Positions 1-11,102 of a DNA stretch of 64,000 nucleotides are shown here, piece after piece. Source of the stretch: Oreohelix idahoensis (lineage: Eukaryota; Mollusca; Gastropoda; Stylommatophora; Oreohelicidae); contig JAMPIV010017772.1 of the NCBI GenBank assembly GCA_024509875.1, positions 1 to 64,000 on the forward strand. The letters run 5' to 3'. Every line of letters starts with the position of its first letter. Position 1 is the first letter of the stretch. Under the pieces are notes generated by a model. The model worked only from the letters and a program-made list of their open reading frames with translations. It was not told the origin of the DNA and did no database searches. The position numbers and the translations under genes are program-made.

Positions 1-702
1 AAATCCTGTAAAATCTTTATTATTAACTGGGCGACAAACTTTTGAAACGTAATCTACATGCCTCTTTCGTTCAAGTGGAAACGACGTAATAACAAAGTCT
101 TAATGGCCTCATAGTCTGTGGCTAATGTAGGATCAATATTTTGTGCTGCACTTGCAGGTTCGCCATCCAGAAATTCCTTAAGTTTAAGTGCCCATGCAGT
201 TTTGTCAAGGTTATTAACCTTACATATATCCTCAAAGCGCGCCAGCCATGATGATAGGTCGTCCACGTGTAATTTGAAAAGGTGGTAGCTTAAGTATTAA
301 TTGCCCTTAAGTCGGTTGGAAGAAGATCCAGATTGGAGCATTATCATTTTGGCTTGCAGCAGCACCCTGCGAATTAAGTTTTGCTGTTTCCAATTTAAAG
401 CCGTTGCAATTACCATTTCTTGCTGCAGTATGATTTCCTGTCGTTTCAATTTATTCTCTTCTTTCAATCCGTAGGATTTCATCTCTTGCCATCTTTCTTT
501 CTTCTTCTGTCTTATTTTCTGCTTTCTTTTCAGCCTCTTTTCTTTCAAGTTCCTTCCATCTCTGCCTTAGCAATAGCTTTCTTTTCCTCCTCTTCTGCCT
601 TATATTTTGTAAATTCAGCCAATGCCATAAGCCTCGAGAAGTTCTCCTTTTTTTTTTTCCAAAATCCTTACCATTTTTAATAAAATAGTCTAAGTTAAGC
701 AT
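1..702 (-). pseudogene. Gag fragment of Gmr1-like LTR element D
   Basis: Read on the minus strand from an ATG at about 702, the first residues (YFIKNGKDFGK) match the start of the gag proteins at 16702 and 28485 (FIEQGK-LLGK). A Lys/Glu-rich coiled-coil stretch follows. After it comes a capsid-like block at 266-54 with the pattern WLARFEDICKVNNLDK, equivalent to YLDRFESACKVHNIDK in the other copies. The reading frame is broken at least three times: near 640, near 450-300 between the coiled coil and the capsid block, and by a stop near 54. This is a decayed structural protein of a Ty3/gypsy element. Protease and pol should lie beyond the left edge. The family assignment rests on similarity to the two better copies in this window. 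Confidence 0.8.
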
Positions 703-1565
703 CTTAAAGTTAATTTATTTAAGTATTTCAATTACTTATGTCTTTGTAATCACCACTAGAATCTATGTCGATAATTATAATTACTCAACGAATGAATAAT
801 TAATAGAAGACATAGCTGTATTCCCGTACTGTTATCTATAAGATTCACAAATCTATAATATTTTATAAAATTATTTTATATATTATATATATATATGCCC
901 GCTAATATCTATCATAAATAGTTATGATAGTTAGTTATATAAGGTGCTGAAATTATATCATGCACTTAATATTAATATTTAATAATTATGGGTATATTAC
1001 ACCTAACATGCAAGGTGAATTAATGCAAGTCCGAACGACACGATCACCGATAATGTATTCGACGCGTTCTTCGCGAAATGCTATTAATTCACGGCCTTAA
1101 GAACAATTACAATCAATTCGTAGCATCCAAGGAGCCATAGAACTGATTATAATTCGCCGCCCATCCATACCCGCTACATGTAAAAGGACAGAAACAATAT
1201 TTAACATGGATACAAAAAAAAAAAAGAACATGGCGTTATCGGACAGACAGGACGAAATATGGTAACGTTTAAAATCAGTTACTTATCTTTTTTTGGCAGT
1301 AATACAGTACATTATCTGCTTCGCCAACAGACTCGCGAGCTTGTTTGAAACATTGAAGACATTAGTAATACGTTTCATTTGCTGTTTGAGAGCTCCAAAT
1401 AAATTTTTTTGAAGGACATTGAATGTTGCTGACTTTTGCAACCGTTCGTACTGTTGTCAAGGGCATGACGTCACCGGTGTTTTTGCATAATAATGTCCAT
1501 TTCGGCTCGAAAGGAAAAATGTCTTATTTTTTTTTAGGTTCGCTCTTTTGAAAATTTCAAGACCA
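703..1565 (-). other. Untranslated leader of element D
   Basis: AT-rich stretch of about 860 bases between the gag start and the primer-binding site on the minus strand. It holds no convincing ORF. The better-preserved copies B and C have leaders of about 1.4-1.5 kb in the same position. Confidence 0.6.
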
Positions 1566-1579
1566 CTAATGGCCACCAG
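1566..1579 (-). other. Primer-binding site of element D
   Basis: On the minus strand the sequence just inside the LTR end reads CTGGTGGCCATTAG. The same TGGTGGCCA core follows the 5' LTR of element B (15333) and of element C (26924). It is the expected complement of a tRNA 3' end (CCA), and it marks where the 5' LTR of D stops. Confidence 0.75.
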
Positions 1580-2893
1580 TTGTGACGGGTTGTTTGGTGT
1601 GTTTGCTGCTGTTCCTTCGTTCTTCTATTATTGATTGAAGAGTAAAATCACTCTCTAGATGTAGTTAATGTTTGGTATTGATGGTTAGCTCTGACCATCA
1701 GAACATCCCTTCGACGTTCTGATTTGCATATTATATATTAGCTGATTTCCCTTGTGGGAGAGCTATCGTGCTGGAAAACGTAAACATTTACAGCTGTGAA
1801 CCGAACCCGAAACGTAAATAAAAGATCACGCCTTCTGTTCTGAGTCCACATGTATTAAGGTTCATACAAAAGACGATATCCGACATTCACAAAACTTCAT
1901 GTACAGTTCAGCATAACAATGAATTCCAAATAATATCAGTAAGTATCCGTCCGTGTCAAAACAATATGTCAGATGAACATCGTGGCTATATACGTGCACT
2001 GTTGTAGTCAACAGCCAGAAATGAGCGCATGAGTTCTTGACAGCTACAATTTGAATCATAATGCGATTCTCCTTCCATCCTTTAATTTAATTTAATTAAT
2101 CTCATACTTAGATTAATATCCGAACTGACCCTGAGTTCTACATTGATTCATATATATAATATAGGCTATATACTAAGCCTTTTCCTTGGAAGAAATACAA
2201 GACACGACTTTCTTGCTTGACGGATAGCGTAACAAGGGCAATGTAACCAAGTCACCCAGCGTGACCTTCCCAACGCGAATGCGTCATAATCTCCGCATAT
2301 ATTTCGCGTTCAGTATACCGTAAAATATCGACATATTCTATAAATGTTAATGACCCCTAAACGTTGCGCACGGCTAAACCCCAGCAGACGCCGTCATTTA
2401 AAATAACACCGTAACACTCACTACCTCTAACTACCAAGACTGGGATAAGGTTTAATTACTTAACACCACAGACACCACTTACAGACAACATATATGTTGA
2501 ATTAAGTGACTGATCCAGCCTGAAATTTACAATGGATTTTATTTACACCTGTGATGCTGCACTGTAATTCTGTCTTTCAAGCGGCCCAATTATGTTCTTT
2601 TATTTTGAATTTTCACCATTTTATTTCTTCTCATTTGAATATATATCGTGTTTGGTATTTTTGAGGAGATAAATTAAATGGGTTCGTTTACGATGGTAGG
2701 TTTATTTTTCACTCGGCCAGTTTTTTCTTTTATAGATTTTTTTCACGATCACGGAGATTTCGTTGTTTACGAAATAATCGCCATTTCCGGCACGCGGTAT
2801 GACGAGTCCGGAAGCACGCGGCCGTCAGGTAACGTGACGCAATTTTAGACAACGCGGGTTTCGCGATGATGCGTAGGAATGGTTCCCTTGGTG

Positions 2894-2901
2894 TATAAAT
2901 A
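2894..2901 (+). promoter_or_regulatory. TATA box of the element A 5' LTR
   Basis: TATAAATA, repeated at 8161-8168 in the 3' LTR, with a diverged TATATAAA at 63715 in the related LTR at the right edge. In all three copies it is followed about 30-45 bases later by a conserved CTCT-TGAAGAAATATT block, which fits the start of transcription. Confidence 0.7.
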
Positions 2902-2998
2902 GCCAGTAAGAACTGTGGGCAAATCTCTTGAAGAAATATTGCCGCCGTCAGACTACGTAATTTATCGTCTCCACTGTGGGAAAAACAGCGATGAATTG

Positions 2999-3820
2999 GT
3001 ATGTAGAGTTTTATTAATCGTTTTACTTATTAGTGGGTTTTAAGAAATTCGCCCGTAAGTAAAGTTCGTCGGCGACATTAACTTAAAGTTTTAAACGCCA
3101 GCGCCATCCATTACTTTCTTTGTAGAATGATGTAAATGTAAAAAGTGTGTATAATTCTTTCTGGGATTTTGGCAGTAGATAGGAGTGTGTGAAGTTGTGA
3201 GAAACACGTGTGCCCATATTTGTAGAATGTTATGTAAAACCACCATTTATTTCTGTGTATTTACTAATGTAATTTTATGGGGAAATCCCTGGTGTGTTCG
3301 TTAATTTTACTGAGCCTTAAATGTGAGAAATATTGTCGGAGGGTTCAGATTTACGTTGTAAGTGAATTATACTGCTTAGGGGAGGAAACTATTCCTATAG
3401 CGAGATTTAATTTAATTTTGGAGCAAGCCGGGAAACCTCAATGGGTAATGTTAAAAAGGGAGACCCCGGAATTTCGGACAAAAGAAGTTCCCGAGTTGAA
3501 AATGTTGACACGTGGGTAGCCATGTGTGACGGCCAAGTGGCCCGTCAGACAGGTTTTGTTTATTTGGCTGGCGGATTTTAGTTGAGAGAGAGAGAGAGAG
3601 GAGGAGGCAGATTTAAGTGCCACGTGGGTAGAAATATTTTATGTATTGTTATGCAGAACGAGAGAGAGAGAGAGAAGGAGGGAGATTAAGCGCCACGTGG
3701 GTAATATTATTTTTTTTGTATTGTTGTACATGACGAGTGGAGTATTGAGTAAGAGGAGTTAGGTTAGAGATGCGTTATGTTAGAGTGGTGTACATTAGAC
3801 GTATTTCCTTTTAATTTCAG
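2999..3820 (+). other. Putative intron inside the LTR of element A
   Basis: GTATGT at 2999, about 100 bases after the TATA box and just after an ATG, is a consensus 5' splice site. It is preserved at 8266 and, in the otherwise diverged copy, at 63820. A pyrimidine-rich acceptor (CCTTTTAATTTCAG) ends at 3820 and at 9084. Splicing would remove most of the LTR-derived leader with its upstream start codons. This is inference from splice-site consensus and conservation; no transcript evidence is available here. Confidence 0.4.
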
Positions 3821-5128
3821 CGGGTGACGGCAGAATAGTGGGGGAGCGTAAATTTGCCCATGTGCAAAATTACCCACGGCAACAAGACATATCTTAAGGG
3901 GTCAGAGGACTCGAGTTATCGTCAGAAGCACAACGAAAAAAACCTACGGTCTCTTGCAGTAAAGTGCCCATGCTTTAGCGGGAACGAGGTTTATTTATCG
4001 TACAGCCATAGCTTATCGCTATTATAGTCTCCAGCAACGGCAAGTGGCCCGGGAGATTGGTGTAATCTTAAACAGCCAGAAATCACGGCTGTGGGTTTCT
4101 TCTAGAGCCGGAGCGGGTTGAAAGGGGAACGTATAGAAGCCAGTCAACAGCAGAGTAGTTCCTACAGTTTATCAAGCACCTCAGGCTTGATCCCTGAACA
4201 GCATCGTCATCACCAAATTCAGGAACAGGTGACAGGGTTACCATACCTAGGTCCTGAAAGTAACGAGAGAAGAGCGTAACGGAGACGCCGCCTCATCAGT
4301 CGTCGAGTGTTAGAGAGACACTGAGACCAAGAGAGAGAGATAGAGAGAGAGAAGGAGGGAGAAAATAGACAGGACCAGTAGGGTCGGTTCAGCGTTCACT
4401 CGAAGGATAGACACTGAGCCTTTGGGGTTACTCCAAGTCTATTATTTTAGCATCGCCAGTGGTGTTAGTTAGCGGCGCATATCGCCTACCAAGATGGAAG
4501 CTGTGTAGATGTTTTCGTTGAGGAAGAGTCAACCGGACTGAGACAGTAGAATCTTATTTGTATTAGAGATTGGAGGCTAAAGTGGACAGCCCCCACAATA
4601 GTAGAGTTATTTAATCACTAATCATTTTATTGTTCCTCAGCAGGGTGACAGAAAGAGTGAATGTGATTGGGTTTTTTTTTTTCTAGTGTCTATCTAATCT
4701 AATTGGTGCGTTGTTTTCAGGCCGTGCAACAGTGCACGCTATCGACTGACTTGAAGACGTATGATGCCATTTTTATGTTTTTTTCTTGTATGTAAATAAA
4801 TATATACATATATTATTTACTGGATCAGCTTTTACTCCTTACTATACTTACTTTATGTCGTCTGTATAGTGGTGTCTGTGGTCGTTTTTAATACACCTTA
4901 TCTCCTTGTATTTAAAGGAAGTCAGAGGAGGGTGAGATTATAGCCAATTTGAAGTCACGAAGCGGCAATGGCGAGTCAAAATCTGGTTCTATCCCTTGAG
5001 CCAATAGTCTCATCTGTCCACAAGCATGTCATTTTCCATCTAAATTCTATCTTCTCAGACTTTCTCATACTAGTGTCTTGTTTTCATTCAGGCAAACTCT
5101 ATAAACATAAACCCACTTCGTGACAAGT

Positions 5129-5145
5129 TGGCGGCAATCGTCCGG
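5129..5145 (+). other. Primer-binding site of element A
   Basis: TGGCGGCAATCGTCCGG begins three bases after the LTR end. It starts with the TGG expected opposite a tRNA CCA tail. It differs from the TGGTGGCCA site of elements B, C and D, so A uses another primer tRNA. Confidence 0.65.
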
Positions 5146-5566
5146 TGGATCATTCTGTGGAGATCAATTCTGTGATCTAGATTCATAGGTGTCTCTAGGA
5201 AGTTTTCTGAGAATAGAGTTTCTTTAAATATCCCCTAGACTTGAGCTATTAGAACTGATCCAGTTATAGGTTTTTCCACAGGTTGAAGTCTGGTAGATTT
5301 TTGTGGTATTTTTGATTTATATGACTAAGAGGTAATTGATGGCATACCGACATATTTTTCTTTAACAGGAAGGTAATTTCGTTTTTGGTATCTTCGTAAC
5401 TAAATTTTTCTCAGGTTATTATTCAGACTTGGTGCTAGTCTGAGGTCGGATTTTTGGAACAGCGGTTATAGAGAGAGTATTTTAGATTTCGTAACAGGTT
5501 GTTCCTTCTCTTTTCCTTTTCTGTCATTTCTCTGTATTTGGGAACTTACCGCAGTTTACAGTTAAG

Positions 5567-6792
5567 ATGGCGGATATGGCCAAGTTACGAGCTGCCTGGC
5601 GTGAATCTGCTCAGGATATGGGAATGGATAAGGAGGAGACTAAGGCCTACCTGATAAGGGAGAATGAGAGGCATCATCAGCAGGAAGAGAGGGCAGCCGC
5701 CGCAGAAGCAGCGAAAGAAGAGAGGGCAGCTGCCGGCCGCGGAAGCAGCGGAGAGGCAGGCCGAGATGGAACTTCGGAAATTGGAAGCATAGGAGAAGGC
5801 AGCAGAAAGGGAAGCAGCGGAGAAGGCAGCAGAGAGACAGCACGAACTTGCCCTGCGTTCTCTGGAACTGCAGTACCGAGCTTCGGAAGGCAGTTCAACT
5901 AATGGAGATTCACCCGGAGCAGGAGCGAGAGACACCTCAGGAAACGGAGGGCCCCGGAAGGCAGCCATGAGCTTCCCATTTGACTCGTTCCCTAACGGGA
6001 ATGAAAAGATTGACGTGTTCTTGGAGAAATTTCAAAGAATGGCAAAGGCATACGGGTTGGACGAGAGTCTTTGGTGTCTGAAATTATCGCAATCACTCAA
6101 AGGTCATGCGTACGAAGTGTACAACAAGATGCTCATAGATGATCAGAACAACTTTGAGGCACTGCGAAACGCTTTATTGCAAAGATTTCAGTGGACTCCC
6201 CGTAAATGCCAAACCATGTTCAGGGAGAGCAGGCCGGAGAAGGGAGAGAGTTTTGCTCAGTTTGCAGAGCGGGTGAGAAATTACCTAACCCGGTGGAGGA
6301 AACTGTCAGGACTGGCAAAAACTTTTGAAGGGCTGGAGTAGTTAGTTCTGTGTGAACAGGTAAAGGCAAACATGTCCCCCGACTTGAGGCGGTATCTGGC
6401 AGAGCAGGGTGCCCAGCAACTTGATCAGATTATCGTGTTCGCGGAAAGGTACCAGACAGCACATGCCGAAGTACTGGGACAGAAACGGAAAAACCCAGAC
6501 CTGCCAGCCGCAGACAAAGGAGCTTCATCATCGCAGTCGGTTACTTCACCAGCTCATCAGCAACCAGGGCCTTCTCGCAAGGAGCCTCATTCTGGTTATA
6601 ACTTGCGCCCCAGCAGCATAACAGAGCACCAACAACAACCTCTCAGGAACCCGCTAGGAACAGAGGAGATAATGAGAGGTATTGTCAGAATTGTAGAACC
6701 ACTTCCCACTGGACATCCCGGTGCATGAACAAACCCCCGGCTCATCATGCAGCTTGTTTAAGACCGGTGAGATGGTCTAAAGGGAATAAATG
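5567..6792 (+). pseudogene. Gag of element A with CCHC zinc knuckle (decayed)
   Basis: The structural protein begins at the ATG at 5567 (MADMAKLRAAWRES) with an Ala/Glu/Arg-rich coiled-coil region. The frame changes near 5730 and a TAG interrupts at 5790. From 5967 a capsid-like domain follows (SFPFDSFPNGNEKIDVFLEKF, then LKLSQSLKGHAYEVY and FAQFAERVRNYLTRW), resembling the SCAN-like capsids of Gmr1-type Ty3/gypsy gags. A second in-frame TAG at 6339 splits it, and the frame then continues to 6728. A CCHC zinc knuckle (CX2CX4HX4C) is encoded at 6683-6724 in another frame, so there is a further shift. A TGA near 6790 separates it from the protease-like ORF. No intact gag can be made from this copy. 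The SCAN comparison is from memory of the family. Confidence 0.8.
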
Positions 6793-6814
6793 AGAACCAG
6801 TCCAGGCAGAGAAG

Positions 6815-7720
6815 TTGTTCTCTAACAGTGGACCAGCCATAGTGAATGGGACGGCCACTACGTGTTTGTTTGACAGCGGGCTTACTTACCCCAGTATCAT
6901 CGCTCGTCATTTGGTGAAACCAGGGCAGTGGACCGGAGAAATAGTTGAGATTGGTGGCATTTTGAGAAGAGGTATCTCACAGCGTCTGCCCGTCGCCAAT
7001 ATCGAGGTGAAATGCAAGTTTGTGTCTGGCACCATCAAGGCAGCTGTAATGGCACAGCCAGCACATGATTTCATCCTGGGAAGCCCATACTTAGTTTTGG
7101 GAAACCCAACCACACCGATCCTTGCTAATGCAAGGGGGCCTACTACAGGCCAGAGAAGTGAAAGGGGACAACCCCTGATTCACGGAGCCCCACGAGAGCT
7201 CAACCAACACCCATGTCTTGCGATGAAGAGGATGGAAGCCTCTAAAGACAGTGGAAGGTTATTTACAGAGGCGTATACGCCTGTCAGCCCTGGTAAGACT
7301 AAAGGTTTTACAGCGGCGACGTCTCTGATTTCGGAAGGATCTTCTTTGTCGTCGGGAATTAGGCCCCCGATGGTATTAAATCCCTCAAGGGAGGGAAATA
7401 CTGACAAGAAGGAACATGTGTGCGGTTCTTCAGTCAACCGCAAACGGTTACGTCCTGTTACGGTGACGTCTGGCCAAGCCAGTCAGACTGTTTCAAAACA
7501 CTGGGAGGCCGCACCATTTGGTAATCATTATTTACCACGCGCCGCCAGAAAAATTCGTGGGCGAAGGAAACACATGAGAGGGAGGAGGAAGGGCGACCAG
7601 TCATGTTGCAGTCGCCAGGAGGAAATCCCCTGGCGTGACCCTCACGATACAGGGCTTGCAAAGATTCTCAAGGATATGGAGATGGGCCTGTATGATAATG
7701 CTAATTATGACACTGATTAG
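6815..7720 (+). CDS. Retropepsin-like protein with unknown C-terminal region (element A)
   Basis: Open for about 300 codons in the same frame as the zinc knuckle; no ATG is near its 5' end, so it was probably translated as part of gag. Residues near the N-terminus carry the aspartic protease signature CLFDSG, followed by DFILGSPYL, equivalent to the second conserved hydrophobic-Gly motif of retropepsins. The catalytic triad is DSG rather than the commoner DTG, as in elements B and C. The last 190 residues are Ser/Arg-rich with a strongly basic patch (KIRGRRKHMRGRRKG) and have no reverse transcriptase, RNase H or integrase motif. They could be the remnant of a pol C-terminus joined by internal deletion, or an acquired nucleic-acid-binding tail. 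The protease call is firm; the tail is unassigned. Confidence 0.7.
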   Translation: MFSNSGPAIVNGTATTCLFDSGLTYPSIIARHLVKPGQWTGEIVEIGGILRRGISQRLPVANIEVKCKFVSGTIKAAVMAQPAHDFILGSPYLVLGNPTTPILANARGPTTGQRSERGQPLIHGAPRELNQHPCLAMKRMEASKDSGRLFTEAYTPVSPGKTKGFTAATSLISEGSSLSSGIRPPMVLNPSREGNTDKKEHVCGSSVNRKRLRPVTVTSGQASQTVSKHWEAAPFGNHYLPRAARKIRGRRKHMRGRRKGDQSCCSRQEEIPWRDPHDTGLAKILKDMEMGLYDNANYDTD

Positions 7721-7794
7721 ATCGGGACGTAGATCTAGATACGGACCAGTATGAAACCCAGAGATTTCAGTGATTTAGCACGGATTCCCGCACT

Positions 7795-7816
7795 TGAAGG
7801 GGGGGGGGGGGACTTA
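7795..7816 (+). other. Polypurine tract of element A
   Basis: GAAG followed by a run of 13 G and ACTTA immediately precedes the 3' LTR at 7817. This is the expected position for priming of plus-strand DNA. Confidence 0.8.
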
Positions 7817-9783
7817 TGTGATGCTGCACTGTAATTCTGTCTTTCAACCGGCCCAATTCTGTTCTTTTATTTTGAATTGTCACCATTTTATTTCTTCTCA
7901 TTTGAATATATATCGTGTTTGGTATTTTTGAGGAGATAAATTAAATGGGTTCGTTTACGATGGTAGGTTTATTTTTCACTCGGCCAGTGTTTTCTTTTAT
8001 AGATTTTTTTCACGATCACGGAGATTTCGTTGTTTACGAAATAATCGCCATTTCCGGCACGCGGTATGACGAGTCCGGAAGCACGCGGCCGTCAGGTAAC
8101 GTGACGCAATTTTAGACAACGCGGGTTTCGCGATGATGCGTAGGAGTGGTTCCCTTGGTGTATAAATAGCCAGTTAGAACTGTGGGCAAATCTCTTGAAG
8201 AAATATTGCCGCCGTCAGACTACGTAATTTATCGTCTCCACTGTGGGAAAAACAGCGATGAATTGGTATGTAGAGTTTTATTAATCGTTTTACTTATTAG
8301 TGGGTTTTAAGAAATTCGCCCGTAAGTAAAGTTCGTCGGCGACATTAACTTAAAGTTTTAAACGCCAGCGCCATCCATTACTTTCTTTGTAGAACGATGT
8401 AAATGTAAAAAGTGTGTATAATTCTTTCTGGGATTTTGGCAGTAGATAGGAGTGTGTGAAGTTGTGAGAAACACGTGTGCCCATATTTGTAGAATGTTAT
8501 GTAAAACCACCATTTATTTCTGTGTATTTACTAATGTAATTTTATGGGGAAATCCCTGGTGTGTTCGTTAATTTTACTGAGCCTTAAATGTGAGAAATAT
8601 TGTCGGAGGGTTCAGATTTACGTTGTAAGTGAATTATACTGCTTAGGGGAGGAAACTATTCCTATAGCGAGATTTAATTTAATTTTGGAGCAAGCCGGGA
8701 AACCTCAATGGGTAATGTTAAAAAGGGAGACCCCGGAATTTCGGACAAAAGAAGTTCCCGAGTTGAAAATGTTGACACGTGGGTAGCCATGTGTGACGGC
8801 CAAGTGGCCCGTCAGACAGGTTTTGTTTATTTGGCTGGCGGATTTTAGTTGAGAGAGAGAGAGGAGGAGGCAGATTTAAGTGCCACGTGGGTAGAAATAT
8901 TTTATGTATTGTTATGCAGAACGAGAGAGAGAGAGAGAAGGAGGGAGATTAAGTGCCACGTGGGTCATATTATTTTTTTTTGTATTGTTGTACATGACGA
9001 GTGGAGTATTGAGTAAGAGGAGTTAGGTTAGAGATGCGTTATGTTAGAGTGGTGTACATTAGACGCATTTCCTTTTAATTTCAGCGGGTGACGGCAGAAT
9101 AGTGGGGGAGCGTAAATTTGCCCATGTGCAAAATTACCCACGGCAACAAGACATATCTTAAGGGGTCAGAGGACTCGAGTTATCGTCAGAAGCACAACGA
9201 AAAAAACCTACGGTCTCTTGCAGTAAAGTGCCCATGCTTTAGCGGGAACGAGGTTTATTTATCGTACAGCCATAGCTTATCGCTATTATAGTCTCCAGCA
9301 ACGGCAAGTGGCCCGGGAGATTGGTGTAATCTTAAACAGCCAGAAATCACGGCTGTGGGTTTCTTCTAGAGCCGGAGCGGGTTGAAAGGGGAACGTATAG
9401 AAGCCAGTCAACAGCAGAGTAGTTCCTGCAGTTTATCAAGCACCTCAGGCTTGATCCCTGAACAGCATCGTCATCACCAAATTCAGGAACAGGTGACAGG
9501 GTTACCATATCTAGGTCCTGAAAGTAACGAGAGAAGAGCGTAACGGAGACGCCGCATCATCAGTCGTCGAGTGTTAGAGAGACACTGAGACCAAGCAAGC
9601 TTCTACTCCTTACTATACTTACTTTATGGCGAGTCAAAATCTGGTTCTATGCCTTGAGCCAATAGTCTCATCTGTCCACAGGCATGTCATTTTCCATCTA
9701 AATTCTATCTTCTCAGACTTTCTCATACTAGGGTCTTGTTTTCATTCAGGCAAACTCTATAAACCTAAATCCACTTCGTGACA
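7817..9783 (+). repeat. 3' LTR of element A
   Basis: Collinear with 2550-5125 but with two internal deletions totalling about 0.6 kb, the larger of which removes the putative AATAAA polyadenylation signal. Ends TGACA directly before the ACACC target duplication. Contains the same TATA box (8161) and putative donor (8266) as the 5' copy. Confidence 0.95.
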
Positions 9784-10861
9784 ACACCACAGAAAATTCA
9801 TATAACATACTACAAAATAGAATTTAACATGCGTGTTCACACACCTGGAAAGCGCACACACCTGGAAAGAACACACACAATAATGTACAGTGATTTAAGT
9901 AAGGTAATTCCCGTCGCCCTCCCTCAACCTGTAAGGAAGAAAGGTAAGTAATGCAACATTTGGTTAAGTGGGATCGTTAACATTCAGATCCACCTTACAA
10001 AAAAATTCAGCTGATAAGTAACTACCACTATCTAACTACTACTGTCTGTCTGTCTGCAGACGTAACAAATCTGAAAATGTCTACACAGCGTCTCCGCTTT
10101 GGACAAATTAACCTTCTCCTGGCTAACACACTGTCCACGAAACGAACTCTTCTAACATCTCCTACACAACTTGACGAAAATTTCTATGTCCTATGTCTGT
10201 TCAGTGTCGGTCGGACACTCCTAGTTTCTACTGAGAAAACTCCTCCACTACTCTCCTTCTCTCTCTCTATCTCTGGTGCAGTTAAGAGGGATTTTAACAC
10301 TTTCCCCTCTTCTCCGCCTGTTGTAGCTGCTGACTTGCTTGGTAAACTAAACTCGGGACGTGGTCTATTGCTGCTTCCAAATAGACGAATTATTACTTTG
10401 CAGTAGCCCGGATACCCCTCACTTGGGCTCAAGGCTGTCGGGATTATTATGCCCGAAATTCACGACACTTTTTAGGCCCTGCGCCTAGGATCAGTGTGTG
10501 CTTAACGTGAGCGTAAATATCTCCGAAGTTGTTAAGAACATCTGTTCTTGCTGAAGAAGTCTGTGCTTCCAGCTCCCTGCTCTCTCTTGGGTACAAAAAC
10601 TGACTTCTGCACCGGTGACCCCCTTGTCACCACTCCACTTTCTTTTCTGGCTCTGCCGACTCTTCTTCTCCTGAGAAGACCGGCGAACTTCTAGCCAGCT
10701 GAAGGACTACTGTAGCCCTAGCTGCCACGCCTGGAAAATATCTGCTGTGGACAAAACAATAACAAATATATATCGCACAACAAATCTTTCCATATCATTA
10801 ACACTAAACTCCCTTACCCCTCAATCTTTAACACTTAAATTCAACCACTTAAGTCTCAAAT

Positions 10862-10950
10862 CTCTAACACTTAAGTTTCAAATCTCTAACACTTAAGTTT
10901 CAAATCTCTAACACTTAAGTTTCAAATCTCTAACACTTAAGTTTCAAATC
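10862..10950. repeat. 22-bp tandem repeat
   Basis: About four near-perfect copies of a unit containing CTCTAACACTTAAGTTTCAA, with degenerate copies just upstream. Lies in the putative LTR of element D. Confidence 0.9.
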
Positions 10951-11102
10951 TTCCATACAGCTCCCATGCTCTAGTATCGCTTCAGCGATTAGTAAACATG
11001 CCTACCCCCACTTTCCCTCAAATACTGTCCTATCGACACTCTAATCTCCAGACTCAGCTGGCTTAATCTCTTACATGCTGGCGGCTTAGGTTAGCCGTCA
11101 CA

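Larger units (their letters stand above)
2550..5125 (+). repeat. 5' LTR of element A
   Basis: Begins TGTGATGCTGC and ends CACTTCGTGACA, matching 7817-9783. It is about 600 bp longer than the 3' copy, which lacks the sequence equivalent to about 4336-4826 and 4858-4970. Apart from those gaps I counted roughly 17 substitutions between the copies, about 1 percent. It contains a TATA box (2894), GA microsatellites (3587-3680, 4328-4365) and an AATAAA at 4795 that the 3' LTR has lost with the deletion. An 80-codon ORF at 3277-3519 recurs in both LTRs but resembles nothing known. Confidence 0.95.
2550..9783 (+). mobile_element. Element A: non-autonomous gag-protease LTR retrotransposon
   Basis: A complete LTR element of 7.2 kb with the 5-bp target-site duplication ACACC at 2545-2549 and 9784-9788. 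Its LTRs are 2576 and 1967 bp. A primer-binding site follows the 5' LTR and a G-rich polypurine tract precedes the 3' LTR. The internal region is only about 2.7 kb and encodes a gag remnant and a retropepsin-like ORF; no reverse transcriptase, RNase H or integrase motif is present. It therefore probably relied on proteins supplied by a related autonomous element. It is inserted in the LTR of element D, so it is younger than D. Confidence 0.92.
1581..11102 (-). repeat. 5' LTR of element D, split by element A
   Basis: The plus-strand edges read TGTGACGG at 1581 and CCGTCACA at 11095-11102, which gives an 8-bp perfect terminal inverted repeat with canonical TG...CA ends. With element A (2550-9783) and one copy of its 5-bp duplication removed, the LTR would be about 2.28 kb. 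The left edge is supported by the adjacent primer-binding site. The right edge is supported only by the inverted repeat, because the partner LTR is outside the window. A 22-bp tandem repeat (10862-10950) lies within the right part. No gene was found in 9789-11102; the ORF at 10077-10406 has no recognisable similarity. Confidence 0.6.

Noticed and set aside
3277..3519. 80-codon ORF present twice (also 8544-8786)
   Set aside because: Its duplication follows from the two LTRs of element A. It overlaps the putative LTR intron and has no recognisable domain.
10077..10432. Overlapping ORFs of about 80-110 codons on both strands
   Set aside because: Low-complexity Ser/Leu-rich translations in the putative LTR of element D with no family motifs.
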